The translations under genes were made by a program, and so were the position numbers. The notes under the pieces are model-generated. The model saw only the letters and a list, made by a program, of their open reading frames with translations. It did no database searches and was not told where the DNA came from. Below are positions 8,111 through 17,533 of a stretch of DNA of 64,000 nt, piece after piece. Source of the stretch: Saccharothrix sp. HUAS TT1. Its GTDB lineage: Bacteria > Actinomycetota > Actinomycetes > Mycobacteriales > Pseudonocardiaceae. The stretch spans positions 6,324,001 to 6,388,000 of the forward strand of contig NZ_CP160453.1 in assembly GCF_040744945.1 (NCBI RefSeq), read 5' to 3'. Every line of letters begins with the position of its first letter. Positions within the stretch are counted from its first letter, which is position 1.

Positions 8111-9982
8111 TCACAGCGCCCGCTCCAGGTGCTCGGACATCAGCCGGACGAAGCGGGACGGGTCGGGCAGGTCGCCGCCCTCGGCGAGCAGCGCCATGCC
8201 GTGCAGCAGCTCGGCCGACCCGGCGAGCGCCGCGTCCTGCCCACCGCGCTCGGCGAACGCCCGGTGCAGCCCGTCGACCAGCGCGTGGTCCGGGTTCAGC
8301 TCCAGGATGCGCTTCACCGGCGGCAGTTCCTGGCCCATCGCCCGGTACATCTTCTCCAGGGTCGGGGTCAGGTCGTGGGCGTCACCGACGACGCACGCGG
8401 CCGACGTGGTCAGCCGCGAGGACAGCCGGACTTCCTTGACCTGGTCGGCCAGGGTCGTGCTCATCCACGACAGGAAGTCGGCGAAGTCCTTCTGCCGCTC
8501 CTCCGCCCGCGCCTTCTCCTCCTCGGTCTCCAGGTCGACCTGGCCCTTGGCGATCGACTGGAACTGCCGGTCCTGGAACCCGGGCACGGCGTCGACCCAC
8601 ATCTCGTCGATCGGGTCGGTGAGGATCAGCACCTCGAAGCCCTTGGCCCGCAGCGCTTCCAGGTGCGGCGAGTTCTCCACGGTGGCCCGCGAGTCACCGG
8701 TCATGTAGTAGATGTGCTGCTGGTCGTCCTTCATCCGCTCGACGTACTCGGCGAGCGTGGTGGGCTTCTCCGGGTCGGCGGTGGAGGCGAACGAGGCGAT
8801 GCCGAGGATCGCGTCCCGGTTGTCGTGGTCGCTGAGCAGGCCCTCCTTGACCGCGCTGCCGAACTCGCGCCAGAACGTCGCGTACGACTCCGGCTTGTCG
8901 GCCATCAGGCCCTTGACCGTCGAGAGCACCTTCTTGACCAGCCGGCGGCGCACCAGCTGGATCTGCCGGTCGTGCTGCAGCAGCTCGCGCGACACGTTGA
9001 GCGAGAGGTCCTGGGCGTCCACCACGCCCTTGACGAACCGGAGGTACTCCGGCATCAGCTCTTCGCACTCGTCCATGATGAAGACGCGCTTCACGTAGAG
9101 CTGCACGCCCCGCTTGCGCTCGCGCATGAACAGGTCCAGCGGCGCCTGGGACGGGATGAACAGCAGCGCCTGGTACTCGAACACGCCCTCGCCGTGCATG
9201 CGGATCGTTTCGAGCGGCTTGTTCCAGTCGTGGCTGACGTGCCGGTAGAACTCGGCGTACTCGTCCTCGGAGACCTCCGACGCGGGCCGCGCCCACAGCG
9301 CCTTGCGCGAGTTGATCGTGTCCGGCTCGGCGCCGTCCTCCCTGGCCATCCGGATCGGCCAGGTGATGAAGTCGGCGTAGCGCTTGACGATCTCGGTGAT
9401 CTTCGCGGTCGACGTGTAGTCGGCGAGGTGGTCCTCGGGGTCGGCCGGCTTGAGGTGGAGGGTGACCGAGGTGCCCTGCGGCGCGTCGGCGACGTCCTCG
9501 ATCGTGTAGGTGCCCTCGCCGGCGGACTCCCACCGGACGCCCTCCGCCGACCTCGGGTGCCTGGTCACGAGGGTGACCTTGTCGGCGACCATGAACGAGG
9601 AGTAGAAGCCGATGCCGAACTGCCCGATGAGGTCCTGCGAGGCGGCGGAGTCCTTCGACTCCTTCAGCTTCTGCAGGAACTCGGCGGTGCCGGACTTCGC
9701 GATCGTGCCGATCAGCCCGACCACGTCCTCGCGGGTCATGCCGATGCCGTTGTCCCGGATCGTGAGCGTGCGCGCCTCGCGGTCGACGTCGATGGCGACG
9801 TGCAGGTCCGAGGTGTCCGCGACCAGGTCCTTGTCGCGGAACGTCTCCAACCTGAGCTTGTCCAGCGCGTCCGAGGCGTTGGACACCAGTTCGCGCAGGA
9901 ACGTGTCCTTGTTCGAGTAGACCGAGTGGATCATCAGCCGCAGGAGCTGACGCGCCTCCGACTGGAACTCGAGCGTTTCCAC
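8111..9982 (-). CDS. htpG: Molecular chaperone HtpG (Hsp90)
   Basis: Bacterial Hsp90, 623 residues, a cytoplasmic ATP-dependent homodimeric chaperone. The N-terminal GHKL ATPase domain shows [24 protein letters not shown], and [17 protein letters not shown]. The middle domain carries [17 protein letters not shown] and LNVSRELLQ, and the C-terminal dimerisation domain ends near [17 protein letters not shown] sequence. The start is taken as GTG at 9982 ([14 protein letters not shown]), which matches family N-termini and has AGAAAGGA about six bases upstream. The reading frame extends further upstream without a plausible start. It is a single-gene unit between two terminators. Confidence 0.97.
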
Positions 9983-10018
9983 GTTCGTCCTTTCTGTTCC
10001 TACCTCCGACGACCCGTC

Positions 10019-10024
10019 ATCGTA
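10019..10024 (-). promoter_or_regulatory. Candidate -10 element for htpG
   Basis: TACGAT on the minus strand lies about 37 bases before the htpG start, in the short gap after the helR terminator. No good -35 is visible, so confidence is low. Confidence 0.3.
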
Positions 10025-10056
10025 TCGAGTCGGCGGCGGGTCGGGCACCGGGACCG

Positions 10057-10088
10057 CGACCCCGCCGGTCACCCGATCGGCGGGGTCG
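10057..10088 (-). terminator. Terminator hairpin downstream of helR
   Basis: Perfect 11-bp stem (CGACCCCGCCG with CGGCGGGGTCG) and a 10-base loop, starting 12 bases after the helR stop. It separates helR from htpG, which is transcribed in the same direction. Confidence 0.6.
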
Positions 10089-10099
10089 ACGGTGTTCGG

Positions 10100-12277
10100 C
10101 TACCCGACCGGCCGAACCTCGGCGAGCCCGGCCAGCGCGCGCGGCAGCGGGCCCCGGTGCAGGACGCCGAGGCGCTGGGTGGCGCGGGTGAGGGCGACGT
10201 ACAGCTCCGCCGCGCCGCGCGGCCCGTCGGCCAGGATCCGCTCCGGGTCCACGACCAGGACGGCGTCGAACTCCAGGCCCTTGGTCTCCGACGCGGGCAC
10301 CGCGCCCGGCACGTCCGGCGGCCCGATCACGACGCTGGTCCCGTCGCGGCCCGCCTCGTCGCGGGTGAACTCCTCGACGGCGGCGAGCAGCCCGTCCGGC
10401 GTGACGCGCCGCGACCACGGCCGGACGCCGCACGCGCGGACCGAGTCCGGCGGCCGGACGTCGGGCGCGAACTCGGCGAGCAGCGCGGCGGCGACGGACA
10501 TGATCTCCGCCGGGGTGCGGTAGTTGACCGTCAGCGAGCGGTAGACCCAGCGGCCGGGCGCGTACGGCTCCAGCATCGCGCCCCACGACGTCGCGCCGGC
10601 CGCCGACCGGCGTTGCGCCAGGTCGCCGACCACCGTGAACGACCGGCCGGGGCAGCGCCGCATCAGCACCCGCCAGTCCATCTCGGACAGCTCCTGCGCC
10701 TCGTCGACGACGACGTGCCGGTAGGTCCAGTCCCGGTCCGCGGCGGCGCGCTCGACCAGCTCGCGGGTGTCGCGTTCGACGACCCGGTCCGCCAGGTCCT
10801 CGGCGTAGAGCAGGTCCGAGGCGAACAGGTGGTCCTCGTCGTCCATCGAGTCCTGGCGGTCGACCTGGATGTCCAGCACGCCGGCCGCGTACTCGACCTC
10901 GGCCCGCCGCTCCCGCTCGGCGGCCCGGTCGACCGACTTGTCGCGGCCGAGCAGGTCGACCAGCTCGTCCAGCAGCGGCACGTCCGACACCGTCCACGCC
11001 TCGCCGTCGGCGCGCAGCAGCGCCTGGTCCGCGCCGGCCGCCCGCAGCCGTTCGGGTGACGCGTACAGCGGGGCGAGCACCTGTTCCGGCGTCAGGACCG
11101 GCCACAGCTCGTCCAGCGCGGCGGTGAACTTCTCGTCCACCGCGAGTTCTTTGAGCAGGTCGGAGCGCAGCTGCTCCCACGCCTCGCGGTCCGAGCGGTC
11201 CAGCCAGCCGCGGCCGATCCGGGCGATGGCCCGTTCGGTGAGCACGTAGGTGACGATCTCGGTGAACACGCCGCGGGCCTCGTTGTGCGGCAGCCCGCTG
11301 GTGCGCGCCTCCTCCCTGGCCCACTGCGCGGTCTCGGCGTCGATCCGGACCGTGACGTCGGCCAGTTCGATCGGCACCGGGTGCTCCGGCAGCCGCTGCC
11401 GGTCGGCGACCGCCGCCGCGAGCACGTCGAGGATCTGCAGCGAGCCCTTCAGCCGGGCGGCCTCCGGCCCGTCCTCGGCGGTGACGCGCAGGCCGGGCAC
11501 GAGGTCGCCGGTGGTCGTGAACACCACGTCGGACTCGCCGAGCGACGGCAGCACCCGGCCGATGTGGTTGAGGAACGACGGGTTGGGCCCGACGACGAGC
11601 ACGCCGTGGCGCTCCATCCGCTCGCGCTGCGTGTAGAGCAGGTACGCGACGCGGTGCAGCGCGACGACGGTCTTCCCGGTGCCCGGTCCGCCCTCGATCA
11701 CCAGCACGCCGGGGTGGTCGAGCCGGATGATCTCGTCCTGCTCGGCCTGGATCGTCGCCACGATGTCGCGCATGCCCTCGCCGCGCGGCGCGTTGACGGC
11801 CGCGAGCAGCGCCGCGTCACCGCGCGCGTCACCGTCGGGGCGGCCGAGCGCCTCGTCGGTGAAGTCGACCACCTCGCGGCCGCGGGTGTGGAACTGGCGG
11901 CGTCGGCGCATGTTCTCCGGGCTCGCCGCGGTGGCGACGTAGAACGCGCGGGAGGCCGGTGCGCGCCAGTCGAGCAGCACCGGTTCGTACGACTCCGCCT
12001 CGTCGAAGAGGCCGATGCGGCCGATGTAGGAGGTCTCGCCGGAGGCGGTGTCCAACCGGCCGAAGCACAGCCCGTTGTCGGCGACGTCCAGCCGCTTCGC
12101 CTCCTTTGCCAGCGTGCGCACCTCCACGTCGCGCTCCACGGGCGTGACGCCGCGCCCCAGCAGCGCCGCGTCGTACTCCCCCTTCACCCGGGCGCGCTCG
12201 GCGTCGAGCCGCTGGTAGAGCCCGGCCACGTAGTCGCGCTCGGACCGCAATTCGTCTTCGTACCCCTGAGTTGACAC
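10100..12277 (-). CDS. helR: HelD/HelR-type RNA polymerase recycling motor ATPase
   Basis: Superfamily 1 helicase-like ATPase of 725 residues. The N-terminal coiled-coil-forming segment (YEDELRSERDYVAGLYQRLDAERARVKGEYD), the GRIGLFDEAESYEPVLLDWRAP block, Walker A GGPGTGKT, VVDEAQELSEMDW and the late TKGLEFDAVLVVDPE are the pattern of actinobacterial HelD proteins. These remove stalled RNA polymerase and in the HelR subgroup protect against rifamycins. It is not a DNA-repair UvrD: the N-terminal arm and the DWRAP block are HelD-specific. The start is GTG at 12277 with GAGGGG just upstream. A frame extension to 12343 lacks a ribosome site. The upstream AT-rich stretch (12344-12375) may hold the promoter, but I see no clear rifamycin-associated element. 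Confidence 0.88.
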   Translation of the reverse strand: MSTQGYEDELRSERDYVAGLYQRLDAERARVKGEYDAALLGRGVTPVERDVEVRTLAKEAKRLDVADNGLCFGRLDTASGETSYIGRIGLFDEAESYEPVLLDWRAPASRAFYVATAASPENMRRRRQFHTRGREVVDFTDEALGRPDGDARGDAALLAAVNAPRGEGMRDIVATIQAEQDEIIRLDHPGVLVIEGGPGTGKTVVALHRVAYLLYTQRERMERHGVLVVGPNPSFLNHIGRVLPSLGESDVVFTTTGDLVPGLRVTAEDGPEAARLKGSLQILDVLAAAVADRQRLPEHPVPIELADVTVRIDAETAQWAREEARTSGLPHNEARGVFTEIVTYVLTERAIARIGRGWLDRSDREAWEQLRSDLLKELAVDEKFTAALDELWPVLTPEQVLAPLYASPERLRAAGADQALLRADGEAWTVSDVPLLDELVDLLGRDKSVDRAAERERRAEVEYAAGVLDIQVDRQDSMDDEDHLFASDLLYAEDLADRVVERDTRELVERAAADRDWTYRHVVVDEAQELSEMDWRVLMRRCPGRSFTVVGDLAQRRSAAGATSWGAMLEPYAPGRWVYRSLTVNYRTPAEIMSVAAALLAEFAPDVRPPDSVRACGVRPWSRRVTPDGLLAAVEEFTRDEAGRDGTSVVIGPPDVPGAVPASETKGLEFDAVLVVDPERILADGPRGAAELYVALTRATQRLGVLHRGPLPRALAGLAEVRPVG

Positions 12278-12484
12278 AGGCCCCTCGCAGTGCTTAAACT
12301 GAGTCCAGGTTCGGCGGGTTTCCTTTGCACGTTCGGGAAACACGCCGATTTTTTATTCTCCACCTCCTGTCAAATTCCGCCGCCGTTTCCGGGCTCGTCC
12401 CGACCCCCGTTCGGTGGCACGCACGGCGTTGTCCCGGTGCGATCCTGAACCCCTTGCGCGCGTGAACCGCCGGGCGAGGGAGCG

Positions 12485-12819
12485 ATCACGGGCCGTCCGG
12501 ACCGGGTCCCGTCCACCGAGGAGATCCCCGAGGCGCCCGGCGCGCTGCCGCTGGTGGGGCACGGCGTACCGATGCTGCGTGACGCGCCCGCCTTCCTCGC
12601 CGGGCCGGCGGCGCGGGGCGACCTGGCCGCGCTGGTGCTGACCGACCGGATCGTCACCGAGACGCTGCGCTTCCGGTCACCGGTCTGGCCGCTCACCCGC
12701 TGCATCGGTGACCGGTTCGGTGGTGCTTCACCCACCTGCCCGGCGCCACCGTCCACCCAGCCGCCTCGTTCGCCATGGAACCCCGCCGCCTCCGGATGCG
12801 CGCCACCCGCCGGGCTTGA
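12485..12819 (+). pseudogene. Cytochrome P450 relic
   Basis: Only fragments of a P450 remain. The first part reads TGRPDRVPSTEEIPEAPGAL-PLVGHGVPMLRDAPAFL, a normal P450 N-terminal segment. It then jumps straight to LTDRIVTETLRFRSPVW, which is the K-helix with its ExxR motif, so about 250 residues are missing. After a frame change the sequence ATVHPAASFAMEP-RRLRMRATRRA and a stop match the usual P450 C-terminal end. The haem-binding Cys loop is absent. The original start may have been at 12485, where ATC follows GAGGGAG. The gene is dead. The rest of the stretch 12344-12828 holds nothing else that I can support. Confidence 0.75.
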
Positions 12820-12828
12820 CCACCCCGG

Positions 12829-13377
12829 TCAGCCCGAGGCGTCGTCGAGCGGTCGGGGGCAGGTGCCGCCGGGGCTCGTCAGGAGTTCGAAGTGCCACAT
12901 CTCGTTGGCGTAGCGCCGGCACAGGCCGTAGTCCGCGCCGTGCCGGATCAGCCAGTCGGCGGCGTCGGTGGGGCCGATGTCGATCGCCCGGCCGGTCACG
13001 TGCGCGGACTTCTCCGGTGTGCTGACCAACCTCCGGGCCTCCTCCGCGCTGCCGTACCGGATCACGGCTTCGTCCAGCAGGCGCCGCTGGTAGTCCTTGC
13101 TGCGCCAGCCGGAGGTCACCTTGAACTCCACACCGGCCTCGCGGGCGTCCGCCGCCGCCTCTCGCACCGCCGCGTACAGGCCGGCGTCCAGCTTGCGCAG
13201 CGCGGCGTGCCCGGTCTGGTCGAGGGAGATGCCGGCGGCGTCCGGGATGCTGCCGTCCTCCTCCGCCGGTGACGGGCCGCCGGTCGCCGCCGGTCCCGGG
13301 CCGCCGCAGGCCGACAGGACCGCCGCGACGACGCCGACGAGCAGGGACGTGCGCACCGATGGGCTGAACATCTTCAC
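12829..13377 (-). CDS. D-alanyl-D-alanine carboxypeptidase-like lipoprotein (M15 family)
   Basis: Small secreted peptidase of 182 residues, likely trimming peptidoglycan stem peptides. The N-terminus has a basic start, a hydrophobic core and the lipobox VLSAC, so it is lipid-anchored. The catalytic domain covers about residues 50-182 and shows TSGWRSKDYQ, the zinc motif SAHVTGRAIDIG (SxHxxGxAxD) and EMWHFEL with the second His. These are the VanY/DacB-like M15B signatures. The GTG at 13377 is used; an ATG two codons later has a better ribosome site (GAGGTGA). It lies downstream of the two-component genes on the same strand and faces the P450 relic. Confidence 0.85.
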   Translation of the reverse strand: MKMFSPSVRTSLLVGVVAAVLSACGGPGPAATGGPSPAEEDGSIPDAAGISLDQTGHAALRKLDAGLYAAVREAAADAREAGVEFKVTSGWRSKDYQRRLLDEAVIRYGSAEEARRLVSTPEKSAHVTGRAIDIGPTDAADWLIRHGADYGLCRRYANEMWHFELLTSPGGTCPRPLDDASG

Positions 13378-13475
13378 CTCGCTGTGGGGCTGGGCCGGAC
13401 ACCTCCGACACTGCCCACGCGATGTCCGCGCCCCATGCGCGTTGTGTGCGCGTTCTGTGACAGCCGCCCGCGCAC

Positions 13476-14891
13476 CTAACCCGGCGCACCTCGCGGCACG
13501 GTGAGGGTGAACACCGCGCCGCCGTCGTCGTGGACGTCCAGGCGACCGCCGTGCAGCCGGGCGTTCTCCTGCGCGATGGCCAACCCCAGCCCGCTGCCCT
13601 CGGTCCGGCCGCGGGCGCGGTCGCCGCGGACGAAGCGGTCGAAGACGACCGGGGCCAGTTCGGCGGGCAGGCCCGGTCCGGAGTCGGCGACGACGACGCG
13701 CACCAGAGCGGGGTCCGTGCCGTCGACGGTCACGGTGACCGGCGGCTCGCCGTGCCGGACGGCGTTGGTGACCAGGTTGCGGACGATCGTGTGCAACCGG
13801 CGGGGGTCGCCGAAGACGGTGGCGTCACCGTCCCGGTGGACCGGGACGCCCGGCGCGCCGACCTCGACGGCGTCCGCTACCAGCGCTTCGAGGTCGACCA
13901 CCTCGGGCCGGAGCTCGGCGGCGCCCGCGTCGAACCGGGACATCTCCAGCAGGTCCTCGACCAGCGCTCCCAGCCGCCGCGCCTGGGAGCCGAGCAGTTC
14001 CGCCGACCTGGCCCGGTCCTCGGCGTCCGGGCTGCGCAGGCCGTCCGCCGCCGCGACCATCGACGCCAGCGGCGTGCGCAGGTCGTGCGCCACGTCCGCG
14101 ACGAACCGCCGTTGCTGCTGGTCCTTGAGCCGCAGCTGCTCGATGGACTCCCCGAGCCGCTGCGCCATCGCGTTGAACGACCCGGCCAGGTCGGCCAGCT
14201 CGTCACGGCCCCGCACCGGCAGCCTGGTGCCCAGCTCGCCGGCTCCGAGCCGGCGGGCGGCAACGGCGGCGGTGCGCACCCGGCGCTGGACGCCGCGCGC
14301 GGCCAGGACGCCCAGCGCGCCGCCGAGCAGGGCGATCACCGCCGCGACCAGCGCCAGCCGGTCGCGCAGGGTGGCCAGCTCGGCCTCGACGCGACCCGCG
14401 TCGTAGAACTCGGCGAGCAGCAGGCCCGGCTCGACCTCGCCGACGATGACGAGCCGCGGGCCGTCCGGCGTCTCGGCGGTGTAGCGCACCGAGCCCAGGC
14501 GCCCGCGCGCCCGGTCCACCTCGGCCACCGGCAGCCCGCCGGGGAACGACCCGCCGGTGCCCGCGACCGGGACGTAGCCCCCGTCCCGCGAGGTCGAGAC
14601 GTCGCCGGACGTCGGCGTGAAGTTGACCAGCGCCCACGTCAGGCCGAGCCGGGCGCTCATGTACTCGGCCACACCGTCCACGGCCGACCTGGCGCCGGTG
14701 GTGCGGACCAGGAACTGGTGCGCCTGCTGGGCGTCGGAGTCGAACGCGGCCTGGGCGGAGGCGGTGAACCGGTCCCGGGTGGTCCCGGCCTGCAACCGGT
14801 AGGTCGTCAACGCCATCGCGACCGTCGTGACGAGGGTGACGGCCGCGACGGTCAGCACGACGGCCGCCCGCAGCCCCGGCCGCCACGTCAC
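13476..14891 (-). CDS. Sensor histidine kinase
   Basis: Membrane-bound kinase of 471 residues. TM1 covers about 8-30 and TM2 about 181-199, with an extracytoplasmic sensor domain of roughly 150 residues between them. A HAMP linker (200-255) precedes the dimerisation domain VADVAHDLRTPLASM with the phospho-accepting His269. The ATPase domain follows with N-box NLVTNAVRHG, DSGPGLP and GSGLGLAI. The GTG start overlaps the response regulator stop (GTGA), so the two are cotranslated. The signal is unknown. The adjacent D,D-carboxypeptidase makes a cell-wall signal possible, but that is inference. Confidence 0.93.
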   Translation of the reverse strand: MTWRPGLRAAVVLTVAAVTLVTTVAMALTTYRLQAGTTRDRFTASAQAAFDSDAQQAHQFLVRTTGARSAVDGVAEYMSARLGLTWALVNFTPTSGDVSTSRDGGYVPVAGTGGSFPGGLPVAEVDRARGRLGSVRYTAETPDGPRLVIVGEVEPGLLLAEFYDAGRVEAELATLRDRLALVAAVIALLGGALGVLAARGVQRRVRTAAVAARRLGAGELGTRLPVRGRDELADLAGSFNAMAQRLGESIEQLRLKDQQQRRFVADVAHDLRTPLASMVAAADGLRSPDAEDRARSAELLGSQARRLGALVEDLLEMSRFDAGAAELRPEVVDLEALVADAVEVGAPGVPVHRDGDATVFGDPRRLHTIVRNLVTNAVRHGEPPVTVTVDGTDPALVRVVVADSGPGLPAELAPVVFDRFVRGDRARGRTEGSGLGLAIAQENARLHGGRLDVHDDGGAVFTLTVPRGAPG

Positions 14892-15577
14892 GGCTTGACC
14901 AGGCGGTACCCGAAGCCCCGGACGGTGAGCAGCAGCACGGGGTTGGCGGGCTCCGGCTCGATCTTGGCCCGCAGCCGGGCCACGGTGGCGTCCACCAGGC
15001 GCGAGTCGCCGCTGAACCCGTAGTCCCACACCCGCTTCAGCAGCGCCTGCCTGCTCAGCACCTGGCCGGGGTGCTCGGCGAACTCGACCAGCAGCCGCAG
15101 CTCGGTGGACGTGAGGCGCAGCTCGACGCCGTCCCTGGTCACCGCCATGGCGGCGGTGTCGAGTTCGAGGTCGCCGATGACGTGCACGTGCCGCCCGGGC
15201 GGCGGGGCGGGCACGGCGCGGCGCAGGACCGCCTTCACCCTGGCGTCGAGCACCCGCGGCTCGACCGGCTTGACCACGTAGTCGTCGGCGCCGCACTCCA
15301 GGCCGACCACGACGTCCACCGCGTCACCGCGGGCGGTCAGCAGGATCACCGGGACGGTGTCGGCGGCGCGGAGCCGGCGGCACACCTCGAACCCGTCGAC
15401 GCCGGGCAGCATCACGTCCAGCAGCACCAGGTCGGTCGGGGTCCGCCGCTCGGCGAGCACCTCCAGCGCCCGCTCGCCGGTGGCCGCCACCGCGACCTCG
15501 TGGCCGAGCCCGCGCAGGGCGCGGGACAACGCCTCGGCCAGCACCGCGTCGTCCTCCACGAGCAACAACCGCGGCAC
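14888..15577 (-). CDS. OmpR/PhoB-type response regulator
   Basis: Two-domain DNA-binding regulator of 229 residues. The receiver domain begins RLLLVEDDAVL, carries the phosphorylated Asp54 in LLDVMLPGVDG and the Lys of VVKPVEPRVLDAR. The winged-helix C-terminal domain shows LTSTELRLLVEFAEHPGQVLS, a recognition helix near SRLVDATVARLRAKI, and GFGYRLVKP at the end. GTG at 15577 has AGGGG eight bases upstream. A GTG three codons earlier (15586) sits too close to that site. First gene of the operon with its kinase. Confidence 0.93.
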   Translation of the reverse strand: MPRLLLVEDDAVLAEALSRALRGLGHEVAVAATGERALEVLAERRTPTDLVLLDVMLPGVDGFEVCRRLRAADTVPVILLTARGDAVDVVVGLECGADDYVVKPVEPRVLDARVKAVLRRAVPAPPPGRHVHVIGDLELDTAAMAVTRDGVELRLTSTELRLLVEFAEHPGQVLSRQALLKRVWDYGFSGDSRLVDATVARLRAKIEPEPANPVLLLTVRGFGYRLVKP

Positions 15578-15653
15578 TGGTGGCACCCCTCGCTGTCGGC
15601 CGGACCTCCCCGACCACGGTATACCAGCGGTTACGCCGAACGGGTCAACCGGG

Positions 15654-16712
15654 TCAGCGGGCGCCGAGCAGCCGACCGCCCTCCGCGCCGTAGAACAGCA
15701 GCCGGCCGGGCGCGGCGTTCACCGCGAGGGTGCGGCCGAGGGCGGGCTCGTCCTGCTCGGACACCGTGAAGCTGACGAGCGCGCCGTCCGCGCAGTCGAG
15801 GGTGACCAGCGACGAGACGCCCAGGTTCGCCACGGTGGACACCCGGCCGGTGATGCCGTCCCGGGCCGGGCTCAGGTACTCGGGCCGCACGCCGACCACG
15901 ACGGGCGTGCCGTCGACCAGCTCCGGCAGGCCGGGCAGCCGCGCGCCGGCGCACTCGACGTGCCCGTCGCGGACCTCGGCGGCGAGCAGGTTCATCGGGG
16001 TGGAGCCGATGAAGTTCGCGACGAACGTGTCGGCGGGCCGCTGGAACACCTCGCGCGGCGTGCCGAGCTGGCGGATGCGGCCCGCGTCCATCACCGCCAT
16101 CCGGTCGGCCAGCGCCAGCGCCTCCGCCTGGTCGTGCGTGACGAACACGGTGGTGAGCGCGAGCTCGTGCTGCAACCGCTTGAGGAACGTCCTGGCCTCC
16201 AGCCGCAGCCGGGCGTCCAGGTTGGACAGCGGCTCGTCCAGCAGCAGCACGTCGGCCCCGGCGGCGACCGCCCGGCCCAGCGCCGTGCGTTGCTGCTGGC
16301 CGCCGGACAGCTGGCCCGGCCTGCGGTCGAGCAGGTCGGACAGGCTCAGGCCCTCGGCCACCTCGACGGCCGCCGCCCGTTGCCGCGCCTTGGGCGCGCG
16401 GCGGACCCGCAGCGGGTAGGCGATGTTCTCCGCCACGGTCATGTGCGGGAACAGGGCGTAGTCCTGGAACACCATCGCCACGCCGCGCTCGCCGGGCGGC
16501 AACCGCGTCACGTCCCGCGCCCCGATCGCGACGACGCCCTCGGCGGGCGACTCCAGGCCGGCGATCGTGCGCAGCAACGTGGTCTTGCCGCAGCCGGACG
16601 GGCCGAGCAGCGCGAACAGCTCGCCGTCCGCCACGTGCACGTCCAGCGCGTCCACCGCGCGGACCCCGTTCGGGTACACGGTGGACACACCGGTGATGTC
16701 GATGGCCGCCAT
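15654..16712 (-). CDS. Sugar ABC transporter ATP-binding protein (MsmK/UgpC type)
   Basis: ATPase of 352 residues that would energise the two permeases encoded just upstream. The nucleotide-binding domain shows Walker A GPSGCGKTT, Q-loop FQDYALFPHMT, signature LSGGQQQR, Walker B VLLLDEPLSNLD and the switch VFVTHDQAEA. The C-terminal 120 residues form the TOBE/OB extension (VVVGVRPEYLSPARDGI), typical of CUT1 sugar importers. Its ATG overlaps the permease stop (ATGA). Having its own ATPase is notable because many actinomycete CUT1 importers share one distant MsiK. Confidence 0.93.
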   Translation of the reverse strand: MAAIDITGVSTVYPNGVRAVDALDVHVADGELFALLGPSGCGKTTLLRTIAGLESPAEGVVAIGARDVTRLPPGERGVAMVFQDYALFPHMTVAENIAYPLRVRRAPKARQRAAAVEVAEGLSLSDLLDRRPGQLSGGQQQRTALGRAVAAGADVLLLDEPLSNLDARLRLEARTFLKRLQHELALTTVFVTHDQAEALALADRMAVMDAGRIRQLGTPREVFQRPADTFVANFIGSTPMNLLAAEVRDGHVECAGARLPGLPELVDGTPVVVGVRPEYLSPARDGITGRVSTVANLGVSSLVTLDCADGALVSFTVSEQDEPALGRTLAVNAAPGRLLFYGAEGGRLLGAR

Positions 16713-17533
16713 CAGCTCTTGATGCCTCCGTGGAATCGGAACCCGTAGCGCTTGTTGACGACCAGGTACAGCACGACCACCGGGATCGAGTACAGCAGCG
16801 AGAACACCGGGATCACGGTCAGGTTGGCGCTGCCGCCCTCGTCCTGCAACGTCCGCACCAGCACCGCCGCGGGCTGCTTGCCGACGTCGCGCAGCAGCAG
16901 GAACGGCAGCAGGAAGTTGCCCCACGCGTTGACGAACGACCACACCAGGATCGTGGCGACGCCCGGCCGGGCGATGGGCAGCACCACGTGCCCCAGCACC
17001 TGCCGGGGCGACGCGCCGAACACCCGCGCGGACTCCTCGTAGGAGCGCGGCACGGAGTCCACGAAGTCCTTCAGGATGAAGATCGCGGCGGGCAGCATCC
17101 CGCCCGCGATCACCAGCGCCGTGCCGAACCGCGAGTCGACCAGCCCGAGCTGGAGCATCAGCACGAAGATCGGCACCATCGCCGCGGTGCCGGTCACCAC
17201 GCTGGACAGCAGAAGCAGCGCGTACAGCAGCACGTCGCGGCCGGGGATGCGCACCCGCGACAGCGAGTACGCGGCCAGCGCCGCGAACGCCGTCGTCACC
17301 GCGGTCGCGACCAGGCACAGCACCAGCGAGTTGACCAGCGACCGCACCGCGAACGGGTGCCGGAAGGTCGCGTGCACGTTCGACAGCGTCCACTCCGGCA
17401 GGCGCAGGCCGAACCCCGGGCGCGCGTCGAACGGCGCGCCCGCCAGCCACAGCATCGGCACCGCGAAGAACGCCAGCACCACGGCGATCAGCACGTAGAA
17501 GCCGATCCGGCGGACCACCCAGCCCGGCGTCAC
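16712..17533 (-). CDS. Sugar ABC transporter permease 2 (MalG-like)
   Basis: Inner-membrane permease of 273 residues with six predicted membrane segments. The cytoplasmic EAA loop reads YEESARVFGASPRQVLGHVVLPIARPG, which docks to the ATPase. It ends LVVNKRYGFRFHGGIKS, the MalG-type tail. GTG at 17533 overlaps the stop of permease 1 (GTGA). It works with the other three genes of this operon. Confidence 0.92.
   Translation of the reverse strand: MTPGWVVRRIGFYVLIAVVLAFFAVPMLWLAGAPFDARPGFGLRLPEWTLSNVHATFRHPFAVRSLVNSLVLCLVATAVTTAFAALAAYSLSRVRIPGRDVLLYALLLLSSVVTGTAAMVPIFVLMLQLGLVDSRFGTALVIAGGMLPAAIFILKDFVDSVPRSYEESARVFGASPRQVLGHVVLPIARPGVATILVWSFVNAWGNFLLPFLLLRDVGKQPAAVLVRTLQDEGGSANLTVIPVFSLLYSIPVVVLYLVVNKRYGFRFHGGIKS

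Noticed and set aside
10100..12277. Calling this gene a UvrD/Rep DNA-repair helicase
   Set aside because: The N-terminal arm and the VLLDWRAP block belong to HelD proteins, which act on RNA polymerase.
12278..12375. Rifamycin-associated element upstream of helR
   Set aside because: I looked for the inverted-repeat element known upstream of some helR genes and found no convincing match. A TTGACA is present but no suitable -10 at normal spacing.
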